64,000 bases of DNA from Schistosoma mansoni (GCF_000237925.1 NC_031502.1:48213283-48277282), one strand, 5' to 3'. Numbered from the stretch's first letter, positions 49,480-61,101 are shown. Translations and numbers: made by a program. The notes: generated from the sequence alone by a model not told the origin.

Positions 49480-51330
49480 ACTCGATTTTTGTTGTTGCAG
49501 GTATTCCTATGCTAATCATTGTTCCTAACCCACTAAAATACCATAACCTACTCATCGACCCAAGCAAACAGAGGTTATTGGACGGAAATAACAAATTATC
49601 TATTTGCAGATCTTGATCGCATAGCTTTAAGTTATTTCCCTGCCACGAGTAAAAAAGTGCTCTGAACTTTACAAAGCACGATCGAAGCTACTGTGCCCAA
49701 CTGGCAATGTTATGCACCATATCACGATTATAATACCAACTGTTTTTTCTAAAACATACTGACTAGCTCCCAAAAAGAAAAGGCCGGCCGATAGTGAATT
49801 CGAGCACATTAAAGACTTGGGTATTATCCGGTTATCGAACAGTCCAAAGGCACGTCCTTCGCATATTATCCGCAAAATGAACAGGAACGACTGGAGTCTA
49901 ACTGGTGATTATAGGCGACTGGACACGTAAACGCCTGATGGTCGTTACCCGTTATCACACATCCACGACCTGAATAGAGCGCATAACGAAATGCCCATGA
50001 CTGCAAATCACTTTTCTAAATCGGCTGACAACACTTCTTTCGGGCTTAACAATTTTTTTCTCACGTTTTTCAGCTTAAGAAATGTTGCACAGACTACAGC
50101 GATTCATCGATGGTTTATTCGGGAGTTTGGATAGCGTAATAAGTAGATGAAGATAACCAGAACTATGTGATATGTTAGCACAATACAGTTTGAACAATTT
50201 TTTGCTGCACTATCCAAATTCATCGGAAGGACCAACTGCTTTAAATTTTTCATTTAAGTGTCTCAACTTCGTGCCTACGTATGTTGATGACTGCATGATC
50301 GCATGTCGGAGCAGAGAATCTTATCTCTAGCATGTAGACCTTGTTTTTGAACAACCTCAAAAGTATGGCAATACTGTTAGCATTCAGACATCAGACATTC
50401 TCCAGCGCAGTGCTGACGCTTAAGGCATCCGCCCTCTGTTAAGTAAAATGGCAGACATACTGGACTACCTGGAGTTGACTACGGTCAGGAAACTACGCAC
50501 GTTTAACTCACTATCGACGGTTCATGCAAAACAGTATCCTTCTTACTGACCATAAACCTCTCATCTTTCCAAGCCCATCTTCAGACAAGTACTCTCCTCG
50601 AGAGTCTCAACAACTTGACTCAATTTCACAGTTTATTTCAGATAAACAACACATTTCTGGAGCAAACAATGTAGTCACAGACTCCTTGTCTCGTATAACT
50701 TCCTTGAACAGTTTCCAAGGAATCAATCTTCTGAAACTCGTCCAGCTTCAACAAAAAGACACCGATCTACAGCACGAAATATCTCCAACAGTCCTAAAAC
50801 TATGCATTCAACAGATGGGAACAGTGAAGGAAACCTTACTATGTGACACATCTTCAGGTAGAGATCATCCAATCTTGCCGAAACATTATCAACGAAACAT
50901 CTTCAATACGTTGCACAAAATTTCTCATCCAAGTGTTCGTGCATCCATTAAGCTTATAGTAGAACGTGTTTGCTGGCCTTATATGGATGAATACGTGAGG
51001 GAGTGGGCACGTGTCTGTGTAAGTTGCCGGAAATCTAAGCTGATTAGACTTGACAAATGTCCCTTAGGCTCGTTCAAAACTCCTGATGTTCATTTCGACC
51101 ATGTTCATCTGAATTCGTTAGGACCTTTACCAAATTTAAATGGATACTCTTATCTCTTAACCTGAGTAGACCGTTTCACTTGATGGCCAGAAGCAGTACC
51201 CATCAAAGAAATTACTGCCGAAACAGAGTCCCACGCCTTCGTCGAAAGACAAGCAGCAAACTCTCCGGTATTTCTCCGGCATCCGAGATCCAGCAAAGAA
51301 ACGCTCTCTGGAAGAAGTGTAATGATTACA
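49480..51330 (+). pseudogene. Decayed gypsy pol of a second, older family
   Basis: Scattered frames give a protease-RT border (LLIDPSKQRLLDG), RT finger remnants (IKDLGIIR and RKMNRNDWSLTGDYRRLDT near 49.8-49.9 kb), a broken catalytic box (VPTYVDDCMIA near 50.28 kb), then an open 213-codon stretch (50524-51165) with RNase H (LLTDHKPLIF, VVTDSLSRI) and integrase (KISHPSVRASIKLIVERVCWP, CVSCRKSK, HVHLNSLGPLPNLNGYSYLLT). Stops and missing segments make it non-functional. The integrase Asp is Asn here (HVHLN). It is distinct from the intact element at 43.1 kb. Confidence 0.75.
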
Positions 51331-51959
51331 GAACACATGAACGATTGTAACACATATGAAATCACAAATGTTTTTGCCTTGTTTTGCCATGATGAGTAGA
51401 AGTATTCGAACTAATCTAATAACTAAGGACTCCCAAAATAGTGAAACTTAAAGCAGGTTGAACTAGATGGGCACAACTGGACTCATTATATTTGGAATTC
51501 GTAATAGGCGTGTGACCGAGTATAAAAGAAACATCAGCACAAATATCACTCTTGCTCTTCGCGTCCCACAACAATTTGGCTGCATCTTCAGTTTTTTGTA
51601 AATAATACCCTGTCAAAAACAAAATGGTTTGTCTTCTCCGGTATGCTTATATATGTGCACATTACGTTTTTATATGCAGAAAGGTCACAGGAAACACTTT
51701 GTGTGACAATATTATTCACGCTGTCTCATGGTATAAATACATATGCATACCTGCTTCTCCGCACGTCTTGCTTCCCTACACAAGTACGAGCGTATTTCGA
51801 CTCATATATTTTAGTTTCGGGTTTTCATTTTTTAGGACGACCGTAAAAGAAGAAGCACCGAAGAAGAATACTCTGAATCAAAATTTTCATATTACTTTTT
51901 TATCGTTATATACAACATGCCATAGGTATTGTAGTTTGATAACAATTTAACCAACAACA

Positions 51960-52240
51960 TCTATAATTGAATCGTGCCCACCCAGTGAAATCAAAAGTCA
52001 GAAGTGAGGAGATTGGGAGATATATTTGGTAGATTATCAATATATCGAGAAGTGACTGATCTAAACTGGTTAGTGATCGCAGAAGAAGATGAACACGGCG
52101 TTCCCCCTCGTGATGTGGTGCGGATGCATGACCGAGCGCTTTCAGCTAGGAGAGTCCAGTAAGACTAATGTAGTCAGCATCCAATGTCAAACACTTACAG
52201 AGCTATTGATTTTGGGGATTTGTTCACCACTACAGTATCG
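51960..52240 (+). repeat. Diverged direct repeat, first unit
   Basis: Shares an ordered series of blocks with 52675-52945: GATATATTTG, ATATCGAGAAG, GTGATC/TGATCACGACG, TGGTG.GG.TGCATGA, TTCAGCTAGG, AAGACTTACA-like and TTTTGGGATTT. The family was not recognised. Confidence 0.6.
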
Positions 52241-52674
52241 TGCCACGAGGCGATCGAATGCTGCTCGACGTAGCGTGCCATCAGAACAGCGTTTGTCAAC
52301 TGCAAGCTCGTTGGATCCAAACTCCTGGCTAGTCATGTCTTAAGGTCATCAATACGCGACCAGGAGGGTGTTGAACTGAAGTGAGGAATAAATCTCCAGA
52401 ATAAATAGTTCTGTATGTCTTTGGCATTGATGTGGATCTCACATGCTTTGCTGAACACACCACAACTGAAAGTGCTCGGGTATTCATTTGCAAATGATAA
52501 TGAGTCGGTGCTCCGTTCTATTCATTCCTTGAACTACTAGCCAGGTTAGATCAGAAACTTCCTGAAGCACCACCCTTGATTGCTGGTTTGACTGACTTTG
52601 TCTTTTGGTATTGAAGTTGTTACATATAAAGATGCTACAAGTATTGAGATCTTGACAACACCTTGACAAGTATC

Positions 52675-52945
52675 ACTTTTTATAATCGAAACGTGTCAAC
52701 TCAGTGAAGTCAGTAGTCAAAAGGGAAGGAGTTCAAAGATATATTTGATACGTTATCGACATATCGAGAAGCGGCTAATCTAAGCTGACCGGCAGTTGTA
52801 GGAGAAGCTGATCACGACGTGCCCGATTGAGGCCTGGTGTGGGTGCATGATAGAGCGCCTTCAGCTAGGTGAGTCTACTGAAACCAATGCGGTCAGAGTC
52901 GGATGTCGAAGACTTACACAACTTTTTTTGGGATTTATTTACCGT
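52675..52945 (+). repeat. Diverged direct repeat, second unit
   Basis: The partner of 51960-52240, about 0.7 kb downstream, in the same orientation and at a rough 70-75% identity by eye. It could be an old tandem duplication or the ends of an unclassified element. Confidence 0.6.
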
Positions 52946-53702
52946 TACACATACAACGCCGTTGTGAGTTCCTGAATATCTTTTTTGTCTTTATAACTTC
53001 AGGTTTAAGTGGCGTTCGGTTTTCTGTTTGGCGACTGGTTATTGATGACTCTGTTTTCTGGGCGATCACTAATATTTGCGACAGTAATGCTAGTGTCTTC
53101 ACCAGTGCCCCCTAGATGGAGAGCCTTCATCATCATATCACTGATGTGTGAGGAAGAGCTAAATGTTACGTTTAAGTTATGTTCCGGATATTATGTTTCC
53201 TGAAAAGTTGGCCGTAACTTGAGGCTTAAATTTGTGAAAAGGGCGGTGTTTCTTCTATTTCTAGAGGACTTACCATAGGCATTATTCCTCCATTGGCAAC
53301 CTGGGTTATCTATTTCATGCGGTCATAAGAACGATGTTTAAACTAATGGCACGATCGGGAGAGTTTGGGATCGTCTGTGATCACGACAAGGTATGGGAAA
53401 ACTAGCCATGTATCTATAGAGATATTTTATTTAGTTTTGTACCAGCTAGGCAACATTTGTGTTGCCACGCCGTATCGCAACTTGATATCGTGGATTAGCT
53501 AGTGTAACCTGACGTAACGTTCTCACTATCTTCTCAATAATACTAAAGTCCCAAAATGGATGAAATGGAGATACATTTGTGCTAAATATGGAAGTCCTTT
53601 GAGTGTAAGCTTCTATTCCGTCCGTAAACTACAGACATCAAGAACCGCGCCGTTCGTCTGCTAAGCCGCAAAAGGTACTGCTGTGCGAAATACAAACAAT
53701 AT

Positions 53703-55000
53703 CTCGTGCTGAAGATCGGTGTCTTTTTGTTGAAGCTGGACGAGTTTCAGAAGATTGATTCCTTGGAAACTGTTCAAGGAAGTTATACGAGACAAGGAGT
53801 CTGTGACTACATTGTTTGCTCCAGAAATGTGTTGTTTATCTGAAATAAACTGTGAAATTGAGTCAAGTTGTTGAGACTCTCGAGGAGAGTACTTGTCTGA
53901 AGATGGGCTTGGAAAGATGAGAGGTTTATGGTCAGTAAGAAGGATACTGTTTTGCATGAACCGTCGATAGTGAGTTAAACGTGCGTAGTTTCCTGACCGT
54001 AGTCAACTCCAGGTAGTCCAGTATGTCTGCCATTTTACTTAACAGAGGGCGGATGCCTTAAGCGTCAGCACTGCGCTGGAGAATGTCTGATGTCTGAATG
54101 CTAACAGTATTGCCATACTTTTGAGGTTGTTCAAAAACAAGGTCCACATGCTAGAGATAAGATTCTCTGCTCCGACATGCGATCATGCAGTCATCAACAT
54201 ACGTAGGCACGAAGTTGAGACACTTAAATGAAAAATTTAAAGCAGTTGGTCCTTCCGATGAATTTGGATAGTGCAGCAAAAAATTGTTCAAACTGTATTG
54301 TGCTAACATATCACATAGTTCTGGTTATCTTCATCTACTTATTACGCTATCCAAACTCCCGAATAAACCATCGATGAATCGCTGTAGTCTGTGCAACATT
54401 TCTTAAGCTGAAAAACGTGAGAAAAAAATTGTTAAGCCCGAAAGAAGTGTTGTCAGCCGATTTAGAAAAGTGATTTGCAGTCATGGGCATTTCGTTATGC
54501 GCTCTATTCAGGTCGTGGATGTGTGATAACGGGTAACGACCATCAGGCGTTTACGTGTCCAGTCGCCTATAATCACCAGTTAGACTCCAGTCGTTCCTGT
54601 TCATGTTGCGGATAATATGCGAAGGACGTGCCTTTGGACTGTTCGATAACCGGATAATACCCAAGTCTTTAATGTGCTCGAATTCACTATCGGCCGGCCT
54701 TTTCTTTTTGGGAGCTAGTCAGTATGTTTTAGAAAAAACAGTTGGTATTATAATCGTGATATGGTGCATAACATTGCCAGTTGGGCACAGTAGCTTCGAT
54801 CGTGCTTTGTAAAGTTCAGAGCACTTTTTTACTCGTGGCAGGGAAATAACTTAAAGCTATGCGATCAAGATCTGCAAATAGATAATTTGTTATTTCCGTC
54901 CAATAACCTCTGTTTGCTTGGGTCGATGAGTAGGTTATGGTATTTTAGTGGGTTAGGAACAATGATTAGCATAGGAATACCTGCAACAACAAAAATCGAG
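53703..55000 (-). pseudogene. Inverted copy of decayed gypsy pol
   Basis: The reverse complement of 49481-50778. It holds the RNase H piece (53957-53703) and RT remnants, but lacks the integrase part because the duplication breaks off inside pol. Confidence 0.75.
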
Positions 55001-56150
55001 TGAATAGGTCTGAGTAAATTCACGTTAAGCTAAACACATCTCTTAACGGTTATGACAATCAGTTTTCCATTTGCCTCTTGTAGGTTAAAGACTGGATCTT
55101 GTAGATGGTAATTCGACTAATCATACTTGTTTTGGTACTAATCTCAATCAATGTAGTCCGTTTCTCGTGGTTTAGAGACATACCTGTTTCGCATAGGGCT
55201 CCTTTAAAAATTTTGTAGTGGTGTTAATCCTAACCACACAATCCTCAAAGCTGAACATGAGATAACTGGGAAAATAGATGTTCAACATTTAACAGGGAGA
55301 GATGGCCGACAATGGTGAACGCGGGAATGTTCATGCATTCAATCAGACTCAAACTTGCAGACGTGGTTATTTTGTATAACTTGTTTTCACTCATATTAAA
55401 TACACCATTCTATCTTTGGCTTAAATGGGTTCTTTGCAGACGCCAAACGTCATATCGCGGGTTGTTACGATACGACGAGTCAGAATAGACAATGATATGA
55501 TTTCCATGTGAGATCTTATGGACTAGGTTTCACATCGTGACATATCTACAATTTTAGGATTAAGTCTGTTATCATAATAGTACTAATAACACAGTAGAAC
55601 AATATTATAAATAATGATTTACACAATAATATAATAAATGATATTATAAATATCGTTCATGTCATTTTGCATCTTTTGGAGCTTTTCCTTGACAGAACGT
55701 TGGAAATGAATTTTGTTCAACAACTTTGTGAAAAAGCGAATATACACAACTTCTTGATGACTTTATCAAGGATGTCTTCATTGACGACAGTAATAAGACG
55801 ATTATTCAGTATCTTCACCACTTGTTTCGGGTAGATGACTACATTCACGTTGAATAAACTAGTCCTCCACGAGCATTTTCCACAGCCAGTGTGTAGAAAT
55901 TAATAACGATATTATAATCGAATAAGTGTTCAAGACATAAGTTACTACTAAGTGTACCGATCTATTATCAGGTCACATAAATACACAATCATAACTATTC
56001 GAGTGCCATAAAATGTCCAGAGCAGTTCATTTGAGCGAAATCAAAACTGAATAACATTTATAGAACTTTGCTTACTGGTAGAGAAGTCACCTGCTATCCA
56101 CTCCCCTTCACCCTGAGTCCACGAAAAATTACACAAGGTCACATCAGTCT
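55001..56150. other. Anonymous DNA in palindrome arm (inverted copy)
   Basis: Mirror image of 48331-49480; nothing coding recognised. Confidence 0.4.
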
Positions 56151-58269
56151 TTTTGCCGCACGAGCTCCCCTCATTATCCAATAATTGGGTAGCACGGTTT
56201 AGATCTGCAAAATATTGTATATTGGGCGGAATACAAACGAACTGGTAAAAACGGCTCATACAGCCGATTCAAACAAATAAGGAATATATACACAGAGGCT
56301 ATAAGAGAAGACAGGCTTCGGTACCAGATAAAGCTTATTGATAAATTTTCCTTAAATCTGAAAAGCTTATTTCGTCATGGAGCTTGTCGTCGACAAGCCA
56401 AAACTGAAGTTTTCCAACTGCTAGGTCCTAATGGCCCAAGCGACAACGACGGTGATACCACTGACCTTCTGGCAGAGCAGCACATTCAGACATTCCAACC
56501 GACTCGCACTGACGTTTTTGATGAAAGCTTTTTCGTGCCTTAAGGTAACCCTCGTGCTATTGATAGAAGAAACCAGAGAAGTAGTGAATAGGTCTTTATT
56601 TCGATCTTCGCGCAGTCACAGTGGAGCATGGGATTATCTGTTCAGACAAACAAAGGCTCTCAACATTCAATATAAGATAATAGGGAATACAACGCTTACA
56701 AAAAGTAAGGAAGTGAATGAATACTTGAACAATACTGTTTTAGCATATGCTTGGTTGTTTGGGGTCAACTCTTAACCAACCAACCTGAGCTGTTACAGCT
56801 TCACCTGCGACTCAACAGAACTCTCAGAAGAGAAACTGAGCGCTGACGTGGTGTACTGGGGAGTGCAGTACCTTAAAGAAGACACTTCTCCTGGCCCGGA
56901 TATGATCCGTTCAGTTAAACCGAGGGAAGCAGCTTCAATCTTGACAATACCGCCTAGCGTGATGTTCTCACATTCGCCAAGCCAAGGCACATTACCATAA
57001 AATTGGAAACGGACTCATATTATACCAATTTTCAAAGGAGGTCGACGCAGAGAACCTTCAAGCTACCGACCAGTAGCACTTCTCTCAATACCCTCCAGCA
57101 TATGAAGTCCCTGATATGTGACGGTCCACGTGACTGCTTAATATCCATGATCTTATTTTCATCCTGACAGCACGGTTTCAGAAAAGTTAACTATCGTATA
57201 ACTAACCTACTGACCGCGGTGGACAGATAAAAAACCATCATAGATCGCAAGGGGAAGGTTGACGTCATTTAAGTTGACTTCTCAAAAGCTTTTGATGGGG
57301 TCAACCGTATATGTTTTATCAATAAGCTCAAACAATTAGGTATAAAATCACCTTTAATTGATTGTCTCACTTCATATATAAAAAATCGACACCTTAAGGT
57401 CGGCGTTAACTTCACTTTCTCTCAGGCTATGGAATGTCCTAGGGAGGACTCCTGTGTTTAAGTACTAGAACCTCTTCCTTAATTTGCATAAACGATCTTC
57501 CGCAGCAGGCATCATCAGATTCATTGGTTTTCGCTGATGATGTGAAGCTCTGGAGAGAACTACGTAACGAAGAGGATAGTTTGGCACCTCAGGAGGATAT
57601 GGCTCGGCATCAAAGTTAGGGAGACAGCAACGAACTTACTCTTAACATTTCCAAGTGTAAAGTAACCCATCTGGGACATGTTGTAGACTACAGCTACAAG
57701 TTAGGCAACTTCCCTCTAGGGGTATCCCAAGCTGAAGATCTAGCAGCGTTTGTACCCTACGATTCGAAATCTAACGCTAACTGCAACAAAAATGCCTGAA
57801 GAGCGCCTCCAATCACTGAACATTTACCCATGGGAGTATAGGAGCCTTAGAGGTGACATTATAATGATTTACGGCATCCTAAACACTTCTGGGCATCCTC
57901 TTAAACACCTACTTAAGCTTAGTCCCAATACGAACTTTGGGCGTAACATCCAGAATCTGGAGACATAACACGGCAGAAAGGACCGTAGAATTACCTTCTA
58001 CTCCTTAAGAATAGTCAAATGCTGGAATTCGCTGCTGGCTGAGCTAGTCCAAGCGACTTCCTAGGGATCCTTTCAGAGGAAACTTGACATATTCTTAAGA
58101 ACTAAGAACAGTATCTCACAATGATTCACCAACTTTTTTCTTCTACCTCTTTTATCGTTAATATACATAGGTTCCTGCCTGTAGGTATCGGCGATCCACT
58201 GCTACTAGATACGGAAGCCCGTTAAGCGAAAGCTTCTTCTATTCTACCCGGAACCATTTGAACCATTCC
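56151..58269 (+). mobile_element. CR1-like LINE, copy 2, carrying a solo LTR
   Basis: Sense-strand order: linker (AEYKRTGKNGSYSRFKQIRN near 56.23 kb, LKSLFRHGACRRQAKT near 56.37 kb, DGDTTDLLAEQHIQTFQPTRTDVFDES), the solo LTR at 56531-56797, then TCDSTELSEEKLSADVVYWG, SPGPDMI, a finger block ending FKGGRRREPSSYRPVALLSI, FADDVKLWRELRNEEDSLA (near 57.53 kb) and the C-terminal YPWEYRSLRGDIIMIYGIL. Several stops. The 3' end (GAACCATTTGAACCATTCC) directly abuts the ABHD11-like duplicate. Confidence 0.75.
56531..56797 (-). repeat. Solo gypsy LTR with target duplication GCTT
   Basis: The 267 bp LTR, antisense to the LINE, is flanked by GCTT at 56527-56530 and 56798-56801. This is exactly the insertion site of the full element in copy 1 (AAGC on the other strand), so the interior was probably lost by LTR-LTR recombination. 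Confidence 0.85.
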
Positions 58270-58278
58270 ACCGCCAAA

Positions 58279-58504
58279 ATGAATAAGGCGGTGGCGCTAT
58301 CTCGTTTGGTCATACAGTCAGCTGATGTTTCAATTAAATCTAGTATGGTGATTTGCCATGGTTTGTTAGGTTCCAAGAATAATTGGAAGAGTATTTCCAA
58401 TGCGTTTGCTCAGAAAAACTGTGGAACTGCAGGTGTATGATTACTAATCTCTCACTCACAGATTGTGACCGTTGATTTGCGTAATCACGGAAGTAGCCCA
58501 CATT
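58279..58504 (+). pseudogene. Duplicated 5' fragment of ABHD11-like gene
   Basis: Exon 1 (58279-58434), the 27 nt intron and the first 43 bases of exon 2 (58462-58504, IVTVDLRNHGSSPHS) are present as an inverted copy of 61674-61449. Homology ends abruptly at 58504, where Penelope-like sequence begins, so this copy cannot make a hydrolase. Exon 1 is unmutated as far as I can see, which points to a recent duplication. Confidence 0.8.
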
Positions 58505-58779
58505 CCAACCAAAGAGTTAGTGAACACCTCCCTTCGTGGTTAGGAAAAGGTATGGTCAAGTCGATACGGAGCTCGATTCTTTCACACTTGATTGATAGTG
58601 GTCATGAAGTTGACAGAAACCAGTCTTTTAAAGTTATTTATCGTATTCCTACTACTTTTCCTTATGGGGTTCGATCTCGTCTCCTACACATAGCAGAAGC
58701 TATAGGAATTCGATCCAACAACCCAAGTCTTTGTGTTCATAAGAAATTTGTAACACCCTTATCCCTCCCTTGGCCTTAA
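58505..58779 (+). mobile_element. Penelope-like element, GIY-YIG endonuclease C-terminal part
   Basis: The frame reads QRVSEHLPSWL, then SSILSHLIDSGHEVD, FKVIYRIP, RLLHIAEAIGIRSNNPSLC and ends LSLPWP before the stop at 58779. The order R..EHLP, HL..GH.vd and R...EA..I is typical of the GIY-YIG endonuclease at the end of Penelope-like elements. The GIY-YIG motif itself and the RT are missing: the element is 5' truncated at the duplication border. Confidence 0.75.
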
Positions 58780-59225
58780 TAAATAATCTTATTTTCCATA
58801 CTCTTTCTTCGTTTATTTTTCTTCACCCCCCTATCAATTATTTACTTATAATTTTTCTAATATTCGCTTCCAATTATCTGAACACTTCTTATTACGTAAT
58901 CTTATAATTTCTATGAATGTTATTTCAGTGTCTATATTTTTCTAATCATTGACCTATTTTCCTATTATGTAACATTGATTCAAGCCTTTTATTATTCTTA
59001 TCACAACTAGTACACTTGTCATTACACTATCAATTTGTACTTTCTACTTATTATTAATTTTGATTATGTAATCTATTCCACTGTTATCATTGACTCATAA
59101 ACTGCCTTGATTGGTTTAATAATTTCGTATATGCATATAAATATTACTGTATATTAGAGTAAAGCCTGATGAGGATCTAATCGAAAACAATATTGTTCGC
59201 TTATATATGTTGTTTTAATAATTCT
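58780..59225 (+). mobile_element. Penelope-like 3' region (probable pLTR)
   Basis: AT-rich non-coding DNA downstream of the endonuclease stop that ends with a hammerhead motif at 59160-59206. In Penelope-like elements such ribozymes lie in the pLTRs, which fits this position. Confidence 0.5.
59160..59206 (+). ncRNA. Hammerhead ribozyme motif, Penelope type
   Basis: CTGATGA at 59166-59172, a weak 10-base stem II region starting G and ending C, GAA at 59183-59185, stem III as the perfect palindrome AACAATATTGTT (59186-59197), C at the cleavage position 59198, and stem I AAGC/GCTT. All invariant positions are present. It has the same architecture as the motif at 9411-9456, and its placement after a Penelope-like endonuclease fits the known association of minimal hammerheads with these elements. 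Confidence 0.65.
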
Positions 59226-59289
59226 TCCCATTAAGATTGCTAGAAGTGCAATAAAACGAGACGTTTTACTGCTAAATAACAATGCGAAT

Positions 59290-59805
59290 GAAATACCATG
59301 GATTGGTAATATGGTTTTATAATACCGCTATGGTACAACAGAACTCCAAAGGGTTTTAAAAAACCCAGTCAAAGCATACTATAAAACAACTAAAATCCTC
59401 CGAAATGCTTTAGTTCGTGTGAAGGAAAAAGGGCCATTTATGTCGACGCAGAAGTGCGTCTACAAATTAGAATGTCTCGATTATGATGCCTTTTTTATTG
59501 AAGAGTCACCTCATGAAATCATGACTCGAGCCAAAGAACATCTTGGATACATAAGGAAACCGCCTAATAATCTTGTAGGACTGGCAAGGCTCCAAATTAG
59601 ATCGACAATAGCAGTTCATGCCATTTTCAATAACCACCAAATTGATAATAAAAATATCAAAATGATACAAAAAGGTTTTTTCAACTACAAAGAAAGGAGA
59701 GTAGCTGAAGCTTTCCATATATTAATTTATCCTACTTCCCTCAATAGAAAAGAAGACCTTACTAATCATTCGACTTGGACCATCTGTCCGAGCTACCATG
59801 TCTGA
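59290..59805 (+). mobile_element. Second Penelope-like endonuclease fragment
   Basis: The linker YYKTTKILRNALVRVKEKGPF is followed by CVYKLECLDYDAFFIEESPHEIMTRAKEHL, IAVHAIFNNHQIDN, FFNYKERRVAEAFHILIYPTSLNRKED and a stop at 59805. This is the full GIY-YIG domain layout: the usual VYxIxC..C..xYIGxT block reads VYKLECLDYDAFFIEES, so the GIY-YIG glycine is replaced. The RT is absent. It differs in sequence from the fragment at 58.5 kb, so it is a separate family or older copy. The open frame of 128 codons is intact. Confidence 0.65.
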
Positions 59806-59814
59806 TCTTATTTA

Positions 59815-59965
59815 CACCACACTTTATTATTTATTTAAACACATAAATAATGGTACAAGGGGGTAACCAGATATATATGCACCGCATAAATCTCATTTGA
59901 TTTGTGTGAGGGCTAAAATACTGCCCAGGTGCCCAAACTGAAGCAGGTTCCCACACTATTATCGC
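59815..59965 (-). mobile_element. Miniature RTE-derived element
   Basis: On the minus strand, about 60 bases of the RTE 5' region (GGGCACCTGGGCAGTA and flanks, compare 28134-28190) are joined directly to the same family's 3' tail (compare 26598-26650 and 25109-25160). Everything between, endonuclease and RT, is missing. Confidence 0.6.
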
Positions 59966-60369
59966 ACATACAAATCCAACTCTATCCTTTCACATCACAA
60001 ATGTCACATTTTTTGTCCATCAACCTGCACAAAAATACACAAACATGTCTCACATAAATCACCTTGACAGAAATGACGTGTCATTGACTTGGTCAGACAT
60101 GTGTTTGGACTGATCGAACTGAAAATTTTGCCTTGTTCCTTTGTACTATTTAAACTTAGGCTATTTAACTTGTTTATTTATTCTCTGAAAAAACAACTTA
60201 CACTAAGTGACAAAACGTCAGGAAATTTTTAAAAAGTTCGCGTTTCCTATGACCAGAACGCATTAGGAATTAGATTAAGTGGTTCTGCTGAAGAGACCTA
60301 CATCAAAACCGGACCATGCAAGTAGTTGAAATCCAATACCGTTTTGAGGTCAGAATTCATTTACTGATA
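59966..60369. other. No gene recognised
   Basis: Anonymous DNA between the miniature RTE and an RTE 3' fragment. I see no exon. Confidence 0.4.
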
Positions 60370-60885
60370 ACCGTAATACTCAGTCAGTCAGCTACAACGT
60401 AGGACCGGGCACACATATGTATCGGTCCAAGTTGCCATACCTTATTAGCACAACAAGATGAACACCGGATTTATAGTAGTTAACTTAGTGGTAGAAATAT
60501 ATAAAAGAAAGGTTGTATATAAGGATATAGTATAGAAAGGAAGAAAGTTATGAAGCAATTTTAATCTCAAGGTTTAAGGGAAGACAACGAGCGTATACAC
60601 CTACGCCATTGTGATCGATTCTAAGCCACGTCACCTAGAGTCTCCAACCATTGGTTACGATAGTCACGTGGACCCCAACCAATTAGTCTGCATCTGCCAA
60701 CATGGCTCAGACTAGAAGTTAGTGAATTCATGCTCTGATGCCACGTTTTGGTTTGGCCACCCCTAACTCTCTTCCAGCCATCCCCAATACTAGTCAGCAT
60801 AGCGCGTCGTGGTAATACTACCGTGTAATACCACTCAACCGTAATATATTCGTATCCAATAGGAAGCATGTGCGCAAACATAAAT
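60370..60885 (-). mobile_element. 3' fragment of (TGAC)n-tailed RTE LINE
   Basis: The minus strand encodes GDGWKRVRGGQTKTWHQSMNSL, CRLIGWGPRDYRNQWLETLGDVA, then a 3' UTR ending in CTGACTGACTGAG-like repeats near 60375. It is related to the copies at 7.8-8.3 and 33.3-36.3 kb. Confidence 0.7.
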
Positions 60886-61101
60886 AGACGTGATCGTGTT
60901 GGGCCTCAGTACATTTTTTGAATACATATTCAGTTCCTGCACAGCCATATTTCTAAACGAAAAACATCAGGACTTTCTGTAACTAAGTTTCCTCTTCAAA
61001 AACTCAACGAGTGGTAATCACTAAATTTTGAACACGTGCTGGTGAATCATAAAAGAACCAACTTGGTTTTCAAAACTACTGAGTGGAAGTTTTCTACTTA
61101 C

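Larger units (their letters stand above)
47684..50778 (+). repeat. Left arm of large palindrome 1
   Basis: Each base x pairs with base 104481-x in 53703-56797 with no net insertion or deletion. I saw only a handful of substitutions over 3.1 kb (for example near 48075, 48317, 48450 and 48634). The arm contains one LTR, the LINE 5' part, anonymous DNA and a decayed gypsy pol. Confidence 0.9.
51331..53702. other. Spacer of palindrome 1
   Basis: Unique DNA between the palindrome arms apart from a pair of diverged direct repeats listed separately. The frame at 51624-51950 has no recognisable domain, and I do not call it a gene. Confidence 0.4.
53703..56797 (-). repeat. Right arm of large palindrome 1
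   Basis: The inverted copy of 47684-50778. Its inner end (53703) lies within the decayed pol; its outer end is the LTR border at 56797, because beyond it the left arm runs into the gypsy interior while this copy runs on into the LINE. Confidence 0.9.
56531..58504 (+). repeat. Left arm of palindrome 2
   Basis: Each base x pairs with 119953-x in 61449-63422, again with no net indel. The arm covers the LTR, the LINE RT half and the first exons of the ABHD11-like gene. Confidence 0.9.

Noticed and set aside
51624-51950. Plus-strand frame of 108 codons with Cys and Tyr
   Set aside because: No domain, no conserved pattern and no splice signals that would define an exon; it lies in spacer DNA between duplicated retroelement blocks.
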